Below, piece after piece: positions 1 to 6,941 of a stretch of 59,097 bases of DNA. Within the stretch, counting starts at the first letter, position 1. Every line of letters begins with the position of its first letter. Made by a program: the position numbers and the translations under genes. The notes below the pieces were generated by a model. The model ran no database searches. It worked only from the letters and a program-made list of their open reading frames with translations, and was not told where the DNA came from. The DNA comes from an uncultured Clostridia bacterium (GTDB lineage: Bacteria > Bacillota > Clostridia > Christensenellales > UBA1242): NCBI GenBank assembly GCA_944381175.1, contig CALWKD010000008.1:1-59097 (forward strand). The letters run 5' to 3'.

Positions 1-78
1 GATTATTTTGACATATACTTCAACACTTCGGATGATGAAAACAAAAATATTAAACTGGACAATCAAGAAGATTTTGAA

Positions 79-116
79 GAAATAGAAAAAGAGCAACCCA
101 GCGGTTCGGATTGCTC
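79..116 (-). terminator. terminator after tRNA-Leu
   Basis: Read on the minus strand, GAGCAA and TTGCTC pair (positions 91-96 with 111-116) with a CC/GG extension inside, followed by a run of T. It lies just past the CCA end of the minus-strand tRNA-Leu and fits an intrinsic terminator for it. Confidence 0.75.
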
Positions 117-121
117 TCACT

Positions 122-207
122 TGGTGCTGGTGGTGGGAGTCGAACCCACACGTCCTTGCGAACTCAGGATTTTAAGTCCTGTGCGTCTGCCATTCCGCCA
201 CACCAGC
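122..207 (-). tRNA. tRNA-Leu (anticodon TAA)
   Basis: The minus strand folds as a class II tRNA. The acceptor GCTGGTG pairs with CACCAGC, the anticodon stem CAGGA/TCCTG carries the loop CTTAAAA (anticodon TAA), a long variable arm follows, the T loop is GGGTTCGACTCCC, and CCA is encoded. No element copy follows this gene. Confidence 0.95.
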
Positions 208-340
208 ATATATAGTCTTGTCCAATTGTTCCCAAAGCAAAAACTTTGAATTCTTTTCTAAAATTGAGTTGTATTTTCAGATAAACAAAACACAAATCCC
301 CAAATTTTATACGGAAAAAATTAAACAAAACCCTCTTTCT

Positions 341-370
341 AAAGAATAAGCGTGCTTTTTTGGCACGCTT
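341..370 (-). terminator. terminator after tRNA-Cys
   Basis: On the minus strand AAGCGTGC and GCACGCTT form an 8 bp stem directly after the tRNA-Cys CCA end, followed by a T-rich stretch (ATTCTTT). Confidence 0.65.
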
Positions 371-371
371 C

Positions 372-446
372 TGGAGGTACCACCCGGATTTGAACCGGGG
401 AATAAAGGTGTTGCAGACCTTTGCCTTACCACTTGGCGATGGTACC
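372..446 (-). tRNA. tRNA-Cys (anticodon GCA)
   Basis: The minus strand shows a complete cloverleaf: acceptor GGTACCA/TGGTACC, anticodon loop CTGCAAC (GCA), T arm CCCGGTTCAAATCCGGG and encoded CCA. Confidence 0.95.
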
Positions 447-475
447 AAAATTAGTCACAAACTGTGAACGGTATA

Positions 476-504
476 AATATATCATAACAGACATAATTTG
501 TCAA
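476..504 (-). promoter_or_regulatory. sigma-A type promoter of the tRNA-Cys/tRNA-Leu unit
   Basis: On the minus strand TTGACA (499-504) and TATATT (476-481) are separated by 17 bp, about 30 bp upstream of tRNA-Cys. It is a near-consensus housekeeping promoter. Confidence 0.75.
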
Positions 505-616
505 ATCTTTTTTTAATATTGTGTAAAATTGAGCAAAAAGTGCATTGTTTTCTTACTAATTTTTATGTGAAAAAAGACTTGAAAGATACATTTTTTGAAA
601 AAATATGTTAAAATGC

Positions 617-645
617 TTGATTTTTGGTGTTTTATTTGGTATAGT
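617..645 (+). promoter_or_regulatory. promoter of tRNA-Gly
   Basis: TTGATT (617-622), a 17 bp spacer and TATAGT (640-645) lie 18 bp before the tRNA-Gly 5' end. Confidence 0.65.
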
Positions 646-663
646 ATAAAAGCATTCAAGTGT

Positions 664-738
664 GCGGGAGTGGCTCAGTGGTAGAGCGTTGCCTTGCCAA
701 GGCAAATGTCGCGAGTTCGAATCTCGTCTTCCGCTCCA
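664..738 (+). tRNA. tRNA-Gly (anticodon GCC)
   Basis: Acceptor GCGGGAG pairs with CTTCCGC (one G-U pair). The anticodon loop reads TTGCCAA (GCC), the T loop is GAGTTCGAATCTC, and CCA is encoded. The last 31 nt (708-738) recur exactly at 911-941, and 12 nt of the anticodon arm/variable loop (701-712) recur inverted at 785-796. Confidence 0.95.
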
Positions 739-941
739 AATAAAAAAAATGCAGATGTCCTCAGGGCATCTTTTTTAATAATAAGCGACATTTGCCAAAA
801 TAGGTCTCCTGAAATTGCAATGGCAATTTTAGGATAAGGAGTAAGCGAGTGATAAAGCGAAACTTTTTGACCTTTGGGCAAAAATGAGCAAAAACGATGC
901 TTACGACGCAGTCGCGAGTTCGAATCTCGTCTTCCGCTCCA
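739..941 (+). mobile_element. tRNA-tail-duplicating element, copy A (tRNA-Gly)
   Basis: A 203 bp unit follows the tRNA-Gly CCA end and finishes with an exact 31 bp copy of the tRNA from the variable loop to CCA (911-941). In order it holds a terminator hairpin, an inverted copy GCGACATTTGCC (785-796) of tRNA positions 701-712, an 11 bp hairpin with a 4 nt loop (808-833), about 75 nt of purine-rich DNA, and the direct copy. The inverted and direct copies overlap by GTCGC, so the core 785-915 is bounded by a 5 bp inverted repeat. No coding frame is credible. The layout recalls attL/attR of an integrative element, but no integrase is present. The name is descriptive only. Confidence 0.7.
754..776 (+). 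terminator. terminator of tRNA-Gly, inside element A
   Basis: GATGTCC/GGGCATC form a 7 bp stem with a 3 nt loop, followed by six T. It lies 15 nt after CCA and inside the element, so the element brings its own stop for the tRNA transcript. Confidence 0.75.
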
Positions 942-950
942 ATTAAAAAA

Positions 951-977
951 TCCGAACCATTTATGTTCGGATTTTTT
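951..977 (+). terminator. terminator after the duplicated tRNA-Gly tail
   Basis: TCCGAAC/GTTCGGA with a 7 nt loop and T6, placed 9 nt after the second copy of the tRNA tail. This may be the ancestral tRNA-Gly terminator displaced by the element. From here to the next gene (1178) I see only AT-rich DNA and a TATAAT near 1149. Confidence 0.75.
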
Positions 978-1177
978 CTAATTTTATTTCTTTCGGGCTG
1001 TTTTGAAATAATAAAGAAAAAAAGAAGAAAGAAAAGATGTGGGTTATTTTAATTTTAGATAAAAATTGAGACAACAAAGTGAAAAATTTGAGTTTAATAT
1101 TTCTTTATTTAATTTGTCAAAATTTATTTCTATTCGATTTAGAGTGTGATATAATAAAAATGTAGGAGAAAAAACGA

Positions 1178-1420
1178 GTGGCAATTAAGGGATATTTATT
1201 TACAAAAGCAAAAGATAAAAGTAGGCTTGACTTAATTACCGAGCATATTTGGGCATTAAATTTCACAAAGGAAAGACCTGTTCACATTGATTTTAATGAA
1301 ACTGCAACGGGAATTAGTGCAAAACTGACTTCTGCGAGATATTTGATTACAGTTCGTCCAGATACAGAACTTGAAGAAATAGATAACTTGCTTCTTAAAA
1401 AAGGTTATATCAAAAAGTAG
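1178..1420 (+). CDS. small hypothetical protein (80 aa)
   Basis: I do not recognise this protein. The start is GTG at 1178, with an AGGAG ribosome site about 9 nt upstream and a TATAAT box near 1149. It has no signal peptide, membrane segment or cysteine. The composition is that of a small soluble alpha/beta domain, with a hydrophobic strand (YLITV) in the middle and a lysine-rich C-terminus. It is a stand-alone gene between the tRNA-Gly locus and a GNAT gene. The ribosome site makes it likely to be translated. Confidence 0.6.
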   Translation: MAIKGYLFTKAKDKSRLDLITEHIWALNFTKERPVHIDFNETATGISAKLTSARYLITVRPDTELEEIDNLLLKKGYIKK

Positions 1421-1543
1421 TTTTTTACAATTATAATTTAACTACAAAAACTATTTCAATTTATGATTTTGCAGTTTGAATACATTTTTGTGAAATTATT
1501 GAAATTGTGATGTAAGGAATATTTGAGGCTGTTGGGAGAAAAT

Positions 1544-2035
1544 ATGGAGATTAGAATTGCGACAATGCAAGAACTTGAGAATTGGTGGGACAAGGAGATT
1601 AAGGAAAATGTTGGTGACAATTCTCTTGTTGTTTGGAAAAATAATTTTATCGAAGAGAATATCAATGGCAAAAGAAAAACTTTCTTTGCTTTTGACAGTG
1701 GGAAGTATGTTGGGCAAGGCACACTTCTATTTGAAAGCAAGGATAAAGTTATGACGGGTGATGGAAAAGCGGAAATCATTAAACTCGAAATTGAAGAAGA
1801 GTGTCGCGGGAGAGGTGTCGCAACCGAGATATATAAGGCTTTGAAGTCTTATGCAAAATCAGTTGGAATCAAAACTTTGACGATTGGAGTTGAGCCAAGT
1901 GAAATAAGAAATATGCAAATTTATTTTCATTGGGGATTTACAAATTTTTTGCAATGCATAACAGAAAACTATCCGCCAAAAAGTGATGATGAGGGAGAGA
2001 TTGTCACGGTTTTGTGTTATTCGCAGAATATATAA
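1544..2035 (+). CDS. GNAT family N-acetyltransferase
   Basis: This is probably an acetyl-CoA dependent N-acetyltransferase of unknown substrate. The acetyl-CoA binding motif A is visible as CRGRGVATEIY in the middle of the protein (R-G-x-G-V/A), followed by a helix and the strand LTIGVEP, then the family's late motif with N, Y and WGF. The length (163 aa) is normal. I chose ATG 1544 because GGGAG precedes it by about 7 nt; a TTG at 1523 lies upstream without a ribosome site. It faces the minus-strand MFS gene, with a terminator between them. Confidence 0.85.
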   Translation: MEIRIATMQELENWWDKEIKENVGDNSLVVWKNNFIEENINGKRKTFFAFDSGKYVGQGTLLFESKDKVMTGDGKAEIIKLEIEEECRGRGVATEIYKALKSYAKSVGIKTLTIGVEPSEIRNMQIYFHWGFTNFLQCITENYPPKSDDEGEIVTVLCYSQNI

Positions 2036-2083
2036 TTCTTGTTTTAACAGAACAGAAATTCTGAAATAAAAAAGGTGGAAAGA

Positions 2084-2112
2084 AAAAATAGTTGGAGCGT
2101 TTACCAACTATT
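2084..2112 (-). terminator. terminator between convergent genes
   Basis: TAGTTGG (2089-2095) pairs with CCAACTA (2104-2110). On the minus strand a T6 run follows, so it mainly ends the MFS gene whose stop codon lies within the stem. The plus side is weaker (TTCTTTTT). Confidence 0.75.
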
Positions 2113-3417
2113 CTTTTTAAGTTTGTGAATAATCTTTTGAAACTCTTGTTCTTGCTCTCTTGGGGTGAGGTTTACAATGCCCTCTGGTGAGGCTTTTAGA
2201 AACTTCTTTTCATACAGCATAAGTCCAAGGTTTGTCGCGGAGTAGGAGAGTGAGAATACGACAAGCAAAATCTTGAACACCAACAAATTTTTAAGCAAGC
2301 CCACAACAATCATCACTGCAAACGAAACAACTCTGAAAAATGCAAGAAGAACCTCCACAACCGTTTGATGTTCGGCAATTTCGCTGTAAAGACCTGCCTC
2401 TTTGAGTGTGCTGTTTCGATACATATCGTAAACCACAGTGTAGAACATTTTGGAAATCATCATCAAAAGATTGAACATAATTACGGTTACGACAGAAGGA
2501 TAAACGCTGAAGAGTATGCTGGAAAATAGTGGAATAAACATCACAATATAATACAACCAATCGCGTTTCGCTGGTTTTGTGAATCTTGTCACAAGAACGA
2601 GTTCGACAATGGTCACGGCGGAGATTATGCTTGTGATACTTCCGAGGCTGAATGACGAGCCAAACTGGAGCATAATGCAGACATTGAGGAGAGTGCTTGT
2701 GATTGTAGTAAAGCCGTGGACAATGCTTACCTTATACATAAAAAAGATTTTTTCTCTTGCGTCAGGGTGTTCTTTTAATACTTTGAAATAATTTTTTAAA
2801 CTAAAGTTGCTGTTTTCTGGTCGTTTTGCCTTCACAAAAAATGATAATATCAAAATTAGTGCAATGATAACTGCGACATAAATCGATGCTTGCTCATAAG
2901 TTGAGATTGAGATAAGTGCACCGAGAGAGATTGGAACGATTATGTCCATACATTTACTGGCGATGGTGATGAACACAGAAAATTTGTTCATAACCTTTCT
3001 GCTGACCATTTCTTGTTTTAAGACATTGTAACTTGCATAATAACATGCTTCGCTTATTCCATAAATTCCACCAGCAAGATAGAGCATTTGGGCGAGTTCT
3101 TGTCCAAAGAAAATAATTGAGACGACAAAAACAAGGCGGATGAGTTGGCCTAGCCTGTAGATCCAAATCCTGTTCGTTAAGTCTGTTATGTATGAGAAGA
3201 TTAAGTATGCGATTAAGAATACTGCATACAAAGAAATATAGTAGATGCCGACATTGAAAATATATTCAAAAGTGTTTTCCGAAAATTGATAGATATATGC
3301 CACCAAGAAAGTCGAGACAAACAAAGTTGTTATGGTGTCGAGCGTGTGACAAGCAAACAAGCAATTGCTTGAGGTGTTGTCTCGTTTTGAGGTGGTTATG
3401 TCATATGTGTATCCCAT
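2101..3417 (-). CDS. MFS-type multi-spanning transporter (438 aa)
   Basis: An integral membrane protein with about 12 predicted hydrophobic helices in the two-times-six arrangement of the major facilitator superfamily, with a polar central loop around residues 205-225 (KAKRPENSNFSLKNYF). The substrate cannot be told. An early cytoplasmic loop (DLTNRIWIYRLGQLIR) is a degenerate form of the MFS loop 2-3 motif. The start has AGGAGA 4-9 nt upstream. It is a single gene with its own terminator overlapping its stop. It could belong to an unassigned MFS branch. Confidence 0.7.
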   Translation of the reverse strand: MGYTYDITTSKRDNTSSNCLFACHTLDTITTLFVSTFLVAYIYQFSENTFEYIFNVGIYYISLYAVFLIAYLIFSYITDLTNRIWIYRLGQLIRLVFVVSIIFFGQELAQMLYLAGGIYGISEACYYASYNVLKQEMVSRKVMNKFSVFITIASKCMDIIVPISLGALISISTYEQASIYVAVIIALILILSFFVKAKRPENSNFSLKNYFKVLKEHPDAREKIFFMYKVSIVHGFTTITSTLLNVCIMLQFGSSFSLGSITSIISAVTIVELVLVTRFTKPAKRDWLYYIVMFIPLFSSILFSVYPSVVTVIMFNLLMMISKMFYTVVYDMYRNSTLKEAGLYSEIAEHQTVVEVLLAFFRVVSFAVMIVVGLLKNLLVFKILLVVFSLSYSATNLGLMLYEKKFLKASPEGIVNLTPREQEQEFQKIIHKLKKNSW

Positions 3418-3484
3418 AATTTCTCCTGTGTTTGATGTTTATGTAAATGATTGACCTTCCCTAAATCGTGGGATACTTGCTGAA

Positions 3485-4144
3485 TTACCTCCAATCTATA
3501 GGAGTCTGTCCGTGCTCAATCAAAAAATTGTTTGTTTTTGAAAAGTGCTTACAACCAAAAAATCCTCGATATGCCGAAAGTGGACTTGGGTGAGGTGCTT
3601 TCAAAATCAGGTGTTGCGGTGCAATTTCGGGAGCGAAACTTTGTGCATTTGAGCCCCAAAGAATGAAAACAAGGGGCTTTTCTCTTTTGGAGAGGAGTTT
3701 GATGATTTCGTTTGTGAAAGTTTCCCAGCCTTTCCCGCGATGTGAATTTGCTTGTCCGCGTCTGACAGTCAGGCTTGTGTTTAGGAGCAAAACTCCTTGC
3801 TTTGCCCAGCGAGACAAATCGCCAGACTTTTCACAGGTTATGCCGAGGTCGTCCTCGATTTCTTTGTAAATGTTTTGGAGTGACGGAGGAAGCGGAACGC
3901 CGTCTTGAACGGAAAAAGCAAGTCCGTGTGCTTGGTTTGGTTCGTGATAAGGGTCTTGCCCGATTATGACGACCTTCACATCTTCATATTTGACAAAATT
4001 TAAGGCGTTGAAGATGTTTTCCATTTTAGGATAGATGTCATAACGAGAATATTCCCCTTCCAAAAAATTTTGCAAGTCTTTGAAATAAGGTTTTCCAAAC
4101 TCATCTTTGAGCAATTCCGCCCAGTTTTTTGTTATTCTGATCAT
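3485..4144 (-). CDS. ung: uracil-DNA glycosylase, family 1
   Basis: Removes uracil from DNA to start base excision repair. The water-activating loop GQDPYH lies at residues 62-67 (catalytic Asp64), the proline-rich loop PLPPSLQN at 84-91, LLNTSLTVRRG at 119-129, and the DNA-intercalating HPSPLSA loop at 185-191 (catalytic His185). The 219 aa length is standard. I chose ATG 4144 rather than ATG 4165: the upstream ATG would place a perfect TATAAT inside the gene. With the -10 box ending 6 nt before ATG and no ribosome site, the mRNA is probably leaderless. Confidence 0.97.
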   Translation of the reverse strand: MIRITKNWAELLKDEFGKPYFKDLQNFLEGEYSRYDIYPKMENIFNALNFVKYEDVKVVIIGQDPYHEPNQAHGLAFSVQDGVPLPPSLQNIYKEIEDDLGITCEKSGDLSRWAKQGVLLLNTSLTVRRGQANSHRGKGWETFTNEIIKLLSKREKPLVFILWGSNAQSFAPEIAPQHLILKAPHPSPLSAYRGFFGCKHFSKTNNFLIEHGQTPIDWR

Positions 4145-4150
4145 AAAAAA

Positions 4151-4180
4151 ATTATAGCACATCAAAAAAATTCAAGTCAA
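4151..4180 (-). promoter_or_regulatory. ung promoter, leaderless type
   Basis: Minus strand: TTGACT (4175-4180), 18 bp, TATAAT (4151-4156). Only six T separate the -10 box from the ATG, so transcription should begin at or next to the start codon. Confidence 0.75.
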
Positions 4181-4230
4181 ATAAATGATGTTATGGGATT
4201 TTGTGTAAAATGGGTGGTGGGGGAGTGAAA

Positions 4231-4257
4231 TAAAAAAGCACACCTTTTGCGTGCTTT
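4231..4257 (-). terminator. terminator of rpsT
   Basis: On the minus strand AAAGCACGC and GGTGTGCTTT pair around a 4 nt loop, followed by a T6 run, about 35 nt after the rpsT stop codon. Confidence 0.75.
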
Positions 4258-4293
4258 CAAGTCTCAAAAATAAAAAGCCAGAACTTGCTGACT

Positions 4294-4563
4294 TTATTTG
4301 CTTGCTTTTGCGTTTTCCAACAATTTTGCAAAGTGTGCTTTCTTTCTGTTTGCAGAGTTTTTGTGAATAACACCAGCAGTTGCGGCGCTGTCAAGTCTTG
4401 AAACAAGAGTCTTGAATGCCTCTTCTGCCTTTGCAATATCAACAGTAAGTTCATTTTTAAACTTTTTCTCATAAGTCTTGATTTCTGACTTTACAGAGTT
4501 GTTTTGAACTCTTCTTTCTCTTTCAATCAAAACTCTTTTCTTTGCTGATTTAATGTTTGCCAT
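4294..4563 (-). CDS. rpsT: 30S ribosomal protein S20
   Basis: A primary 16S rRNA-binding protein of the small subunit. The N-terminus MANIKSAKKR, a basic helix, and the C-terminal signature IHKNSANRKKAHFAKLL are diagnostic. The length is 89 aa. I chose ATG 4563 because GGAG lies 8 nt upstream. It is divergent from gpr, an arrangement known from Bacillus and clostridia. Confidence 0.97.
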   Translation of the reverse strand: MANIKSAKKRVLIERERRVQNNSVKSEIKTYEKKFKNELTVDIAKAEEAFKTLVSRLDSAATAGVIHKNSANRKKAHFAKLLENAKASK

Positions 4564-4669
4564 TTTCTTCTCCTTCAAAGTATGTGTTTCTTAAGATTCT
4601 GCATTAGTATAACATAAGAAACTTGAAAAATCAACTTATTTTTTGATATTTTTTGGTTATATTTCTATT

Positions 4670-5422
4670 ATGTTTGATTTAATTGATGAATGTGGGAAAG
4701 ATTTGATGCAGTGTGGATACGAAACTGTCGAACTTGAGAACTTCGGTGTGACGAGTTCAAAACTCTTCGTGGACAGCAAACGAAAGGCAAAAGACTTGGG
4801 GTTTGACCAGGGGCATTATTTCATAATCAACGCACCAAAACTTGACTTTTTGATGCCAGAACATAGAAGTATTCTCAAGGAGGAGTTTTCCGATAGGCTG
4901 TCATTTTTGCTCAAAGAGAACAAAGTGGGAAAACGCTCAAAAGTTTTGTTTGTGGGAATTGGAAATCCGAGCATAATCGCTGACACTTTCGGGGTGAAGT
5001 GTGTCGAAAAAATAGAGATTATGCCGTATTCGAGAAAAAATAGATATTTCAAAATCATTCCAAACACTTTTTCAAACACAGGCATAAACGCTTACGATAT
5101 GATAAGACTTCTTGTGGGCTGGTGTGGTGTCGATTTGGTTATGCTTTTTGACTCTCTGGCAACGACAAACATCGGTCGGCTGGGCTGTTCGGTGCAATTT
5201 AACGATGCGGGGTTGACGCCAGGCAGTGCGATGAACAATTTTGGGCTTCCAATAAACAAGGACTCACTCAATGTGCCTTGCATTTCGGTTGGCGTGCCGA
5301 TGATGATCTCCTCAAAAAGTCTTGGACAGAAAAAAGATGTCATTTTCACAGAAAAAGATGCGGAAGGTAAGATTGATTTTTTGTCGGAGATTGTCTCTGA
5401 GGTTGTTCAGGAACTTTTGTAA
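4670..5422 (+). CDS. gpr: germination protease GPR (peptidase family A25)
   Basis: GPR is the spore protease that degrades small acid-soluble spore proteins during germination. Family signatures are present: GIGNPS (96-101), VDLVMLFDSLAT (154-165), GRLGCSVQFNDAGLTPGSA (169-187) and VPCISVGVP (202-210). At 250 aa it is shorter than the usual 300-370 aa; the missing part seems to be mainly the region around the propeptide and the middle. The chosen ATG follows a TATATT box by 6 nt and has no ribosome site. It is divergent from rpsT and followed after 32 bp by murI. Confidence 0.9.
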   Translation: MFDLIDECGKDLMQCGYETVELENFGVTSSKLFVDSKRKAKDLGFDQGHYFIINAPKLDFLMPEHRSILKEEFSDRLSFLLKENKVGKRSKVLFVGIGNPSIIADTFGVKCVEKIEIMPYSRKNRYFKIIPNTFSNTGINAYDMIRLLVGWCGVDLVMLFDSLATTNIGRLGCSVQFNDAGLTPGSAMNNFGLPINKDSLNVPCISVGVPMMISSKSLGQKKDVIFTEKDAEGKIDFLSEIVSEVVQELL

Positions 5423-5454
5423 AAATTCCAATTTTTTTCTCATATAAAAAGAGT

Positions 5455-6192
5455 ATGAGAAAAGTGCTTTTAATCGACAGTGGAAGTGGCGGGGTTAACA
5501 TTTTGAAGGAGTGTTTGAAGGTCTGTCCGTGCTGTGACTTTTTGATGTTTTGCGATAACAAAAATCTTCCTTATGGGAGCAAAACAAAGGAAGAGTTGAT
5601 TCAGATAACAACTCAAAATTTGGAGTTTGTAAGAGACTTTTTTCCATTTGAATTTATTGTTTTTGCGTGCAACACTCTGACCTCAACTTGCATTGATTTT
5701 TGTAGGGAAAAGTTTTCAGATGTGGAGTTTGTTGGCACTGTGCCCGCAATCAAGCCTGCTTTGGAGAAGTTTTCGGAAAAAGAAATTTTGGTGATTGCGA
5801 CCGAGGCAACAATAAAGCACAACAAACTCATCTCGAAACATCCGAATATAAAATGTCTCGAAATGCCCGACCTTGCTTCTTTGATTGACGAAAATCTTGA
5901 CAATTTGGACTGTTTGACACCTTATTTGGAAGATAAGTTGCTTTCTTATATAAATGGCAAGAAAGGCGGGGGAAAGATAAAAGCATTGGTGCTTGGTTGC
6001 ACGCACTATGTCGCGTTGAAACCTATTTTGGAGAAAATTTTGCCCGAAGTGGAGATTTTTGACGGGGCAAACGGGGTGGCAAGACGACTAGGGACTCTTG
6101 TCGGAGGCAAGAGCGGAGATTATCAAGTGAGAATTATGACCAGCGGGAGAGGTGATATGTGGGCGAAATTGTGGAATTATTTGAATGGGTGA
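5455..6192 (+). CDS. murI: glutamate racemase
   Basis: Interconverts L- and D-glutamate to supply D-Glu for peptidoglycan. The two catalytic cysteines are visible in ACNT (Cys72) and GCTHY (Cys182), and the N-terminal DSGSGG motif lies at residues 8-13. The 245 aa length is in the family range. TATAAA ends 6 nt before the ATG and no ribosome site is seen, so this mRNA too may be leaderless. It has the same orientation as gpr. Confidence 0.95.
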   Translation: MRKVLLIDSGSGGVNILKECLKVCPCCDFLMFCDNKNLPYGSKTKEELIQITTQNLEFVRDFFPFEFIVFACNTLTSTCIDFCREKFSDVEFVGTVPAIKPALEKFSEKEILVIATEATIKHNKLISKHPNIKCLEMPDLASLIDENLDNLDCLTPYLEDKLLSYINGKKGGGKIKALVLGCTHYVALKPILEKILPEVEIFDGANGVARRLGTLVGGKSGDYQVRIMTSGRGDMWAKLWNYLNG

Positions 6193-6213
6193 ACGATTGA
6201 AAAATCTCAACTA

Positions 6214-6242
6214 TTGACAGGTGGGGCGTTGTGTGATATAAT
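6214..6242 (+). promoter_or_regulatory. consensus sigma-A promoter
   Basis: TTGACA (6214-6219), 17 bp, TATAAT (6237-6242), 23 bp before the GTG start at 6266. This is one of the strongest-looking promoters in the window. Confidence 0.8.
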
Positions 6243-6265
6243 CTCCATATAAGAGGAGATTTGGA

Positions 6266-6790
6266 GTGAAAAAAGGAAAACTTAAGTCGGAAGTCTTGCT
6301 AAAGCTTGCGAATCGATTGATGGTTTTGGGTTTATCTATTGCTGTTGCTGGGATTGGGTTGTTGATTGGCAGTGGCATTGCTATGGAAGTGATTGCGGAG
6401 CAAAATGGTTATGATGTCGCAAATAATGAGCATAAAACTAAACAAGTTGTTGATGCTCAGGCGCAATTGGAGAAGTGCGAAATTTCTCAGTCACAATATG
6501 ACAGCATTGTTAAAAATCCTAAAGATTTGGGAAAGGATACATATATGTATTCAGACGAAGATGTGCCAGAGCAGGCACGTGAGAGTTATGCAATCGCGGA
6601 CAAGGTTTATGCTTCGGGAATAGGAGTTGTTGGTGCGGGAACTGGACTTATTTGTGCGGGGATTTTGGCGAGTCGAAAGGCTTCAAAACGCAAAGACGAA
6701 GAAGTGCAAGAGATGTTTTACCCAAGCATAGAAGAAAGAGAAAAGATATTTCACCAAATAACAGAAGAAGATAGCAAGTTCGAAAAATAA
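6266..6790 (+). CDS. hypothetical two-helix membrane protein (174 aa)
   Basis: I do not recognise a family. Two hydrophobic segments at about residues 17-40 and 113-133 are rich in Gly and Ala and enclose an acidic, probably extracytoplasmic loop of about 70 residues. The C-terminus is charged and probably cytoplasmic. The start is GTG with AGGAGA about 8 nt upstream, under a consensus promoter. It is monocistronic with a strong terminator directly after it. Confidence 0.7.
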   Translation: MKKGKLKSEVLLKLANRLMVLGLSIAVAGIGLLIGSGIAMEVIAEQNGYDVANNEHKTKQVVDAQAQLEKCEISQSQYDSIVKNPKDLGKDTYMYSDEDVPEQARESYAIADKVYASGIGVVGAGTGLICAGILASRKASKRKDEEVQEMFYPSIEEREKIFHQITEEDSKFEK

Positions 6791-6795
6791 AGAAA

Positions 6796-6822
6796 AACAA
6801 CACAATTTTGTGTTGTTTTTTT
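6796..6822 (+). terminator. terminator of the 6266 gene
   Basis: AACAACACAA pairs with TTGTGTTGTT with a minimal loop, followed by T7. It can work in both directions. The rest of the gap up to 6941 shows no feature. Confidence 0.8.
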
Positions 6823-6941
6823 GATGTTTTGTGTGGGGCGGTAGTTTTGTGCGAGATTTCGTGGTTTAATTTTCGATTTTTTTAATCTAAAAACTATGAA
6901 ATTGCCCCAAAATCAACATTCAAATGTTCTTTGCTCCAAAA

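Noticed and set aside
1..120. Open acidic reading frame at the left edge (DYFDIYF...EEIEKE)
   Set aside because: It has no stop before the minus-strand tRNA-Leu and runs antisense through the tRNA to about 285, so I cannot tell a real 3' gene end from chance.
675..881. Minus-strand frame over tRNA-Gly and element A
   Set aside because: Covers the tRNA in antisense, has no ribosome site and no protein-like composition.
739..941. Element A as plain slippage duplication of the tRNA
   Set aside because: The presence of an inverted copy, a shared hairpin and the same layout at three other tRNAs is not explained by a simple duplication.
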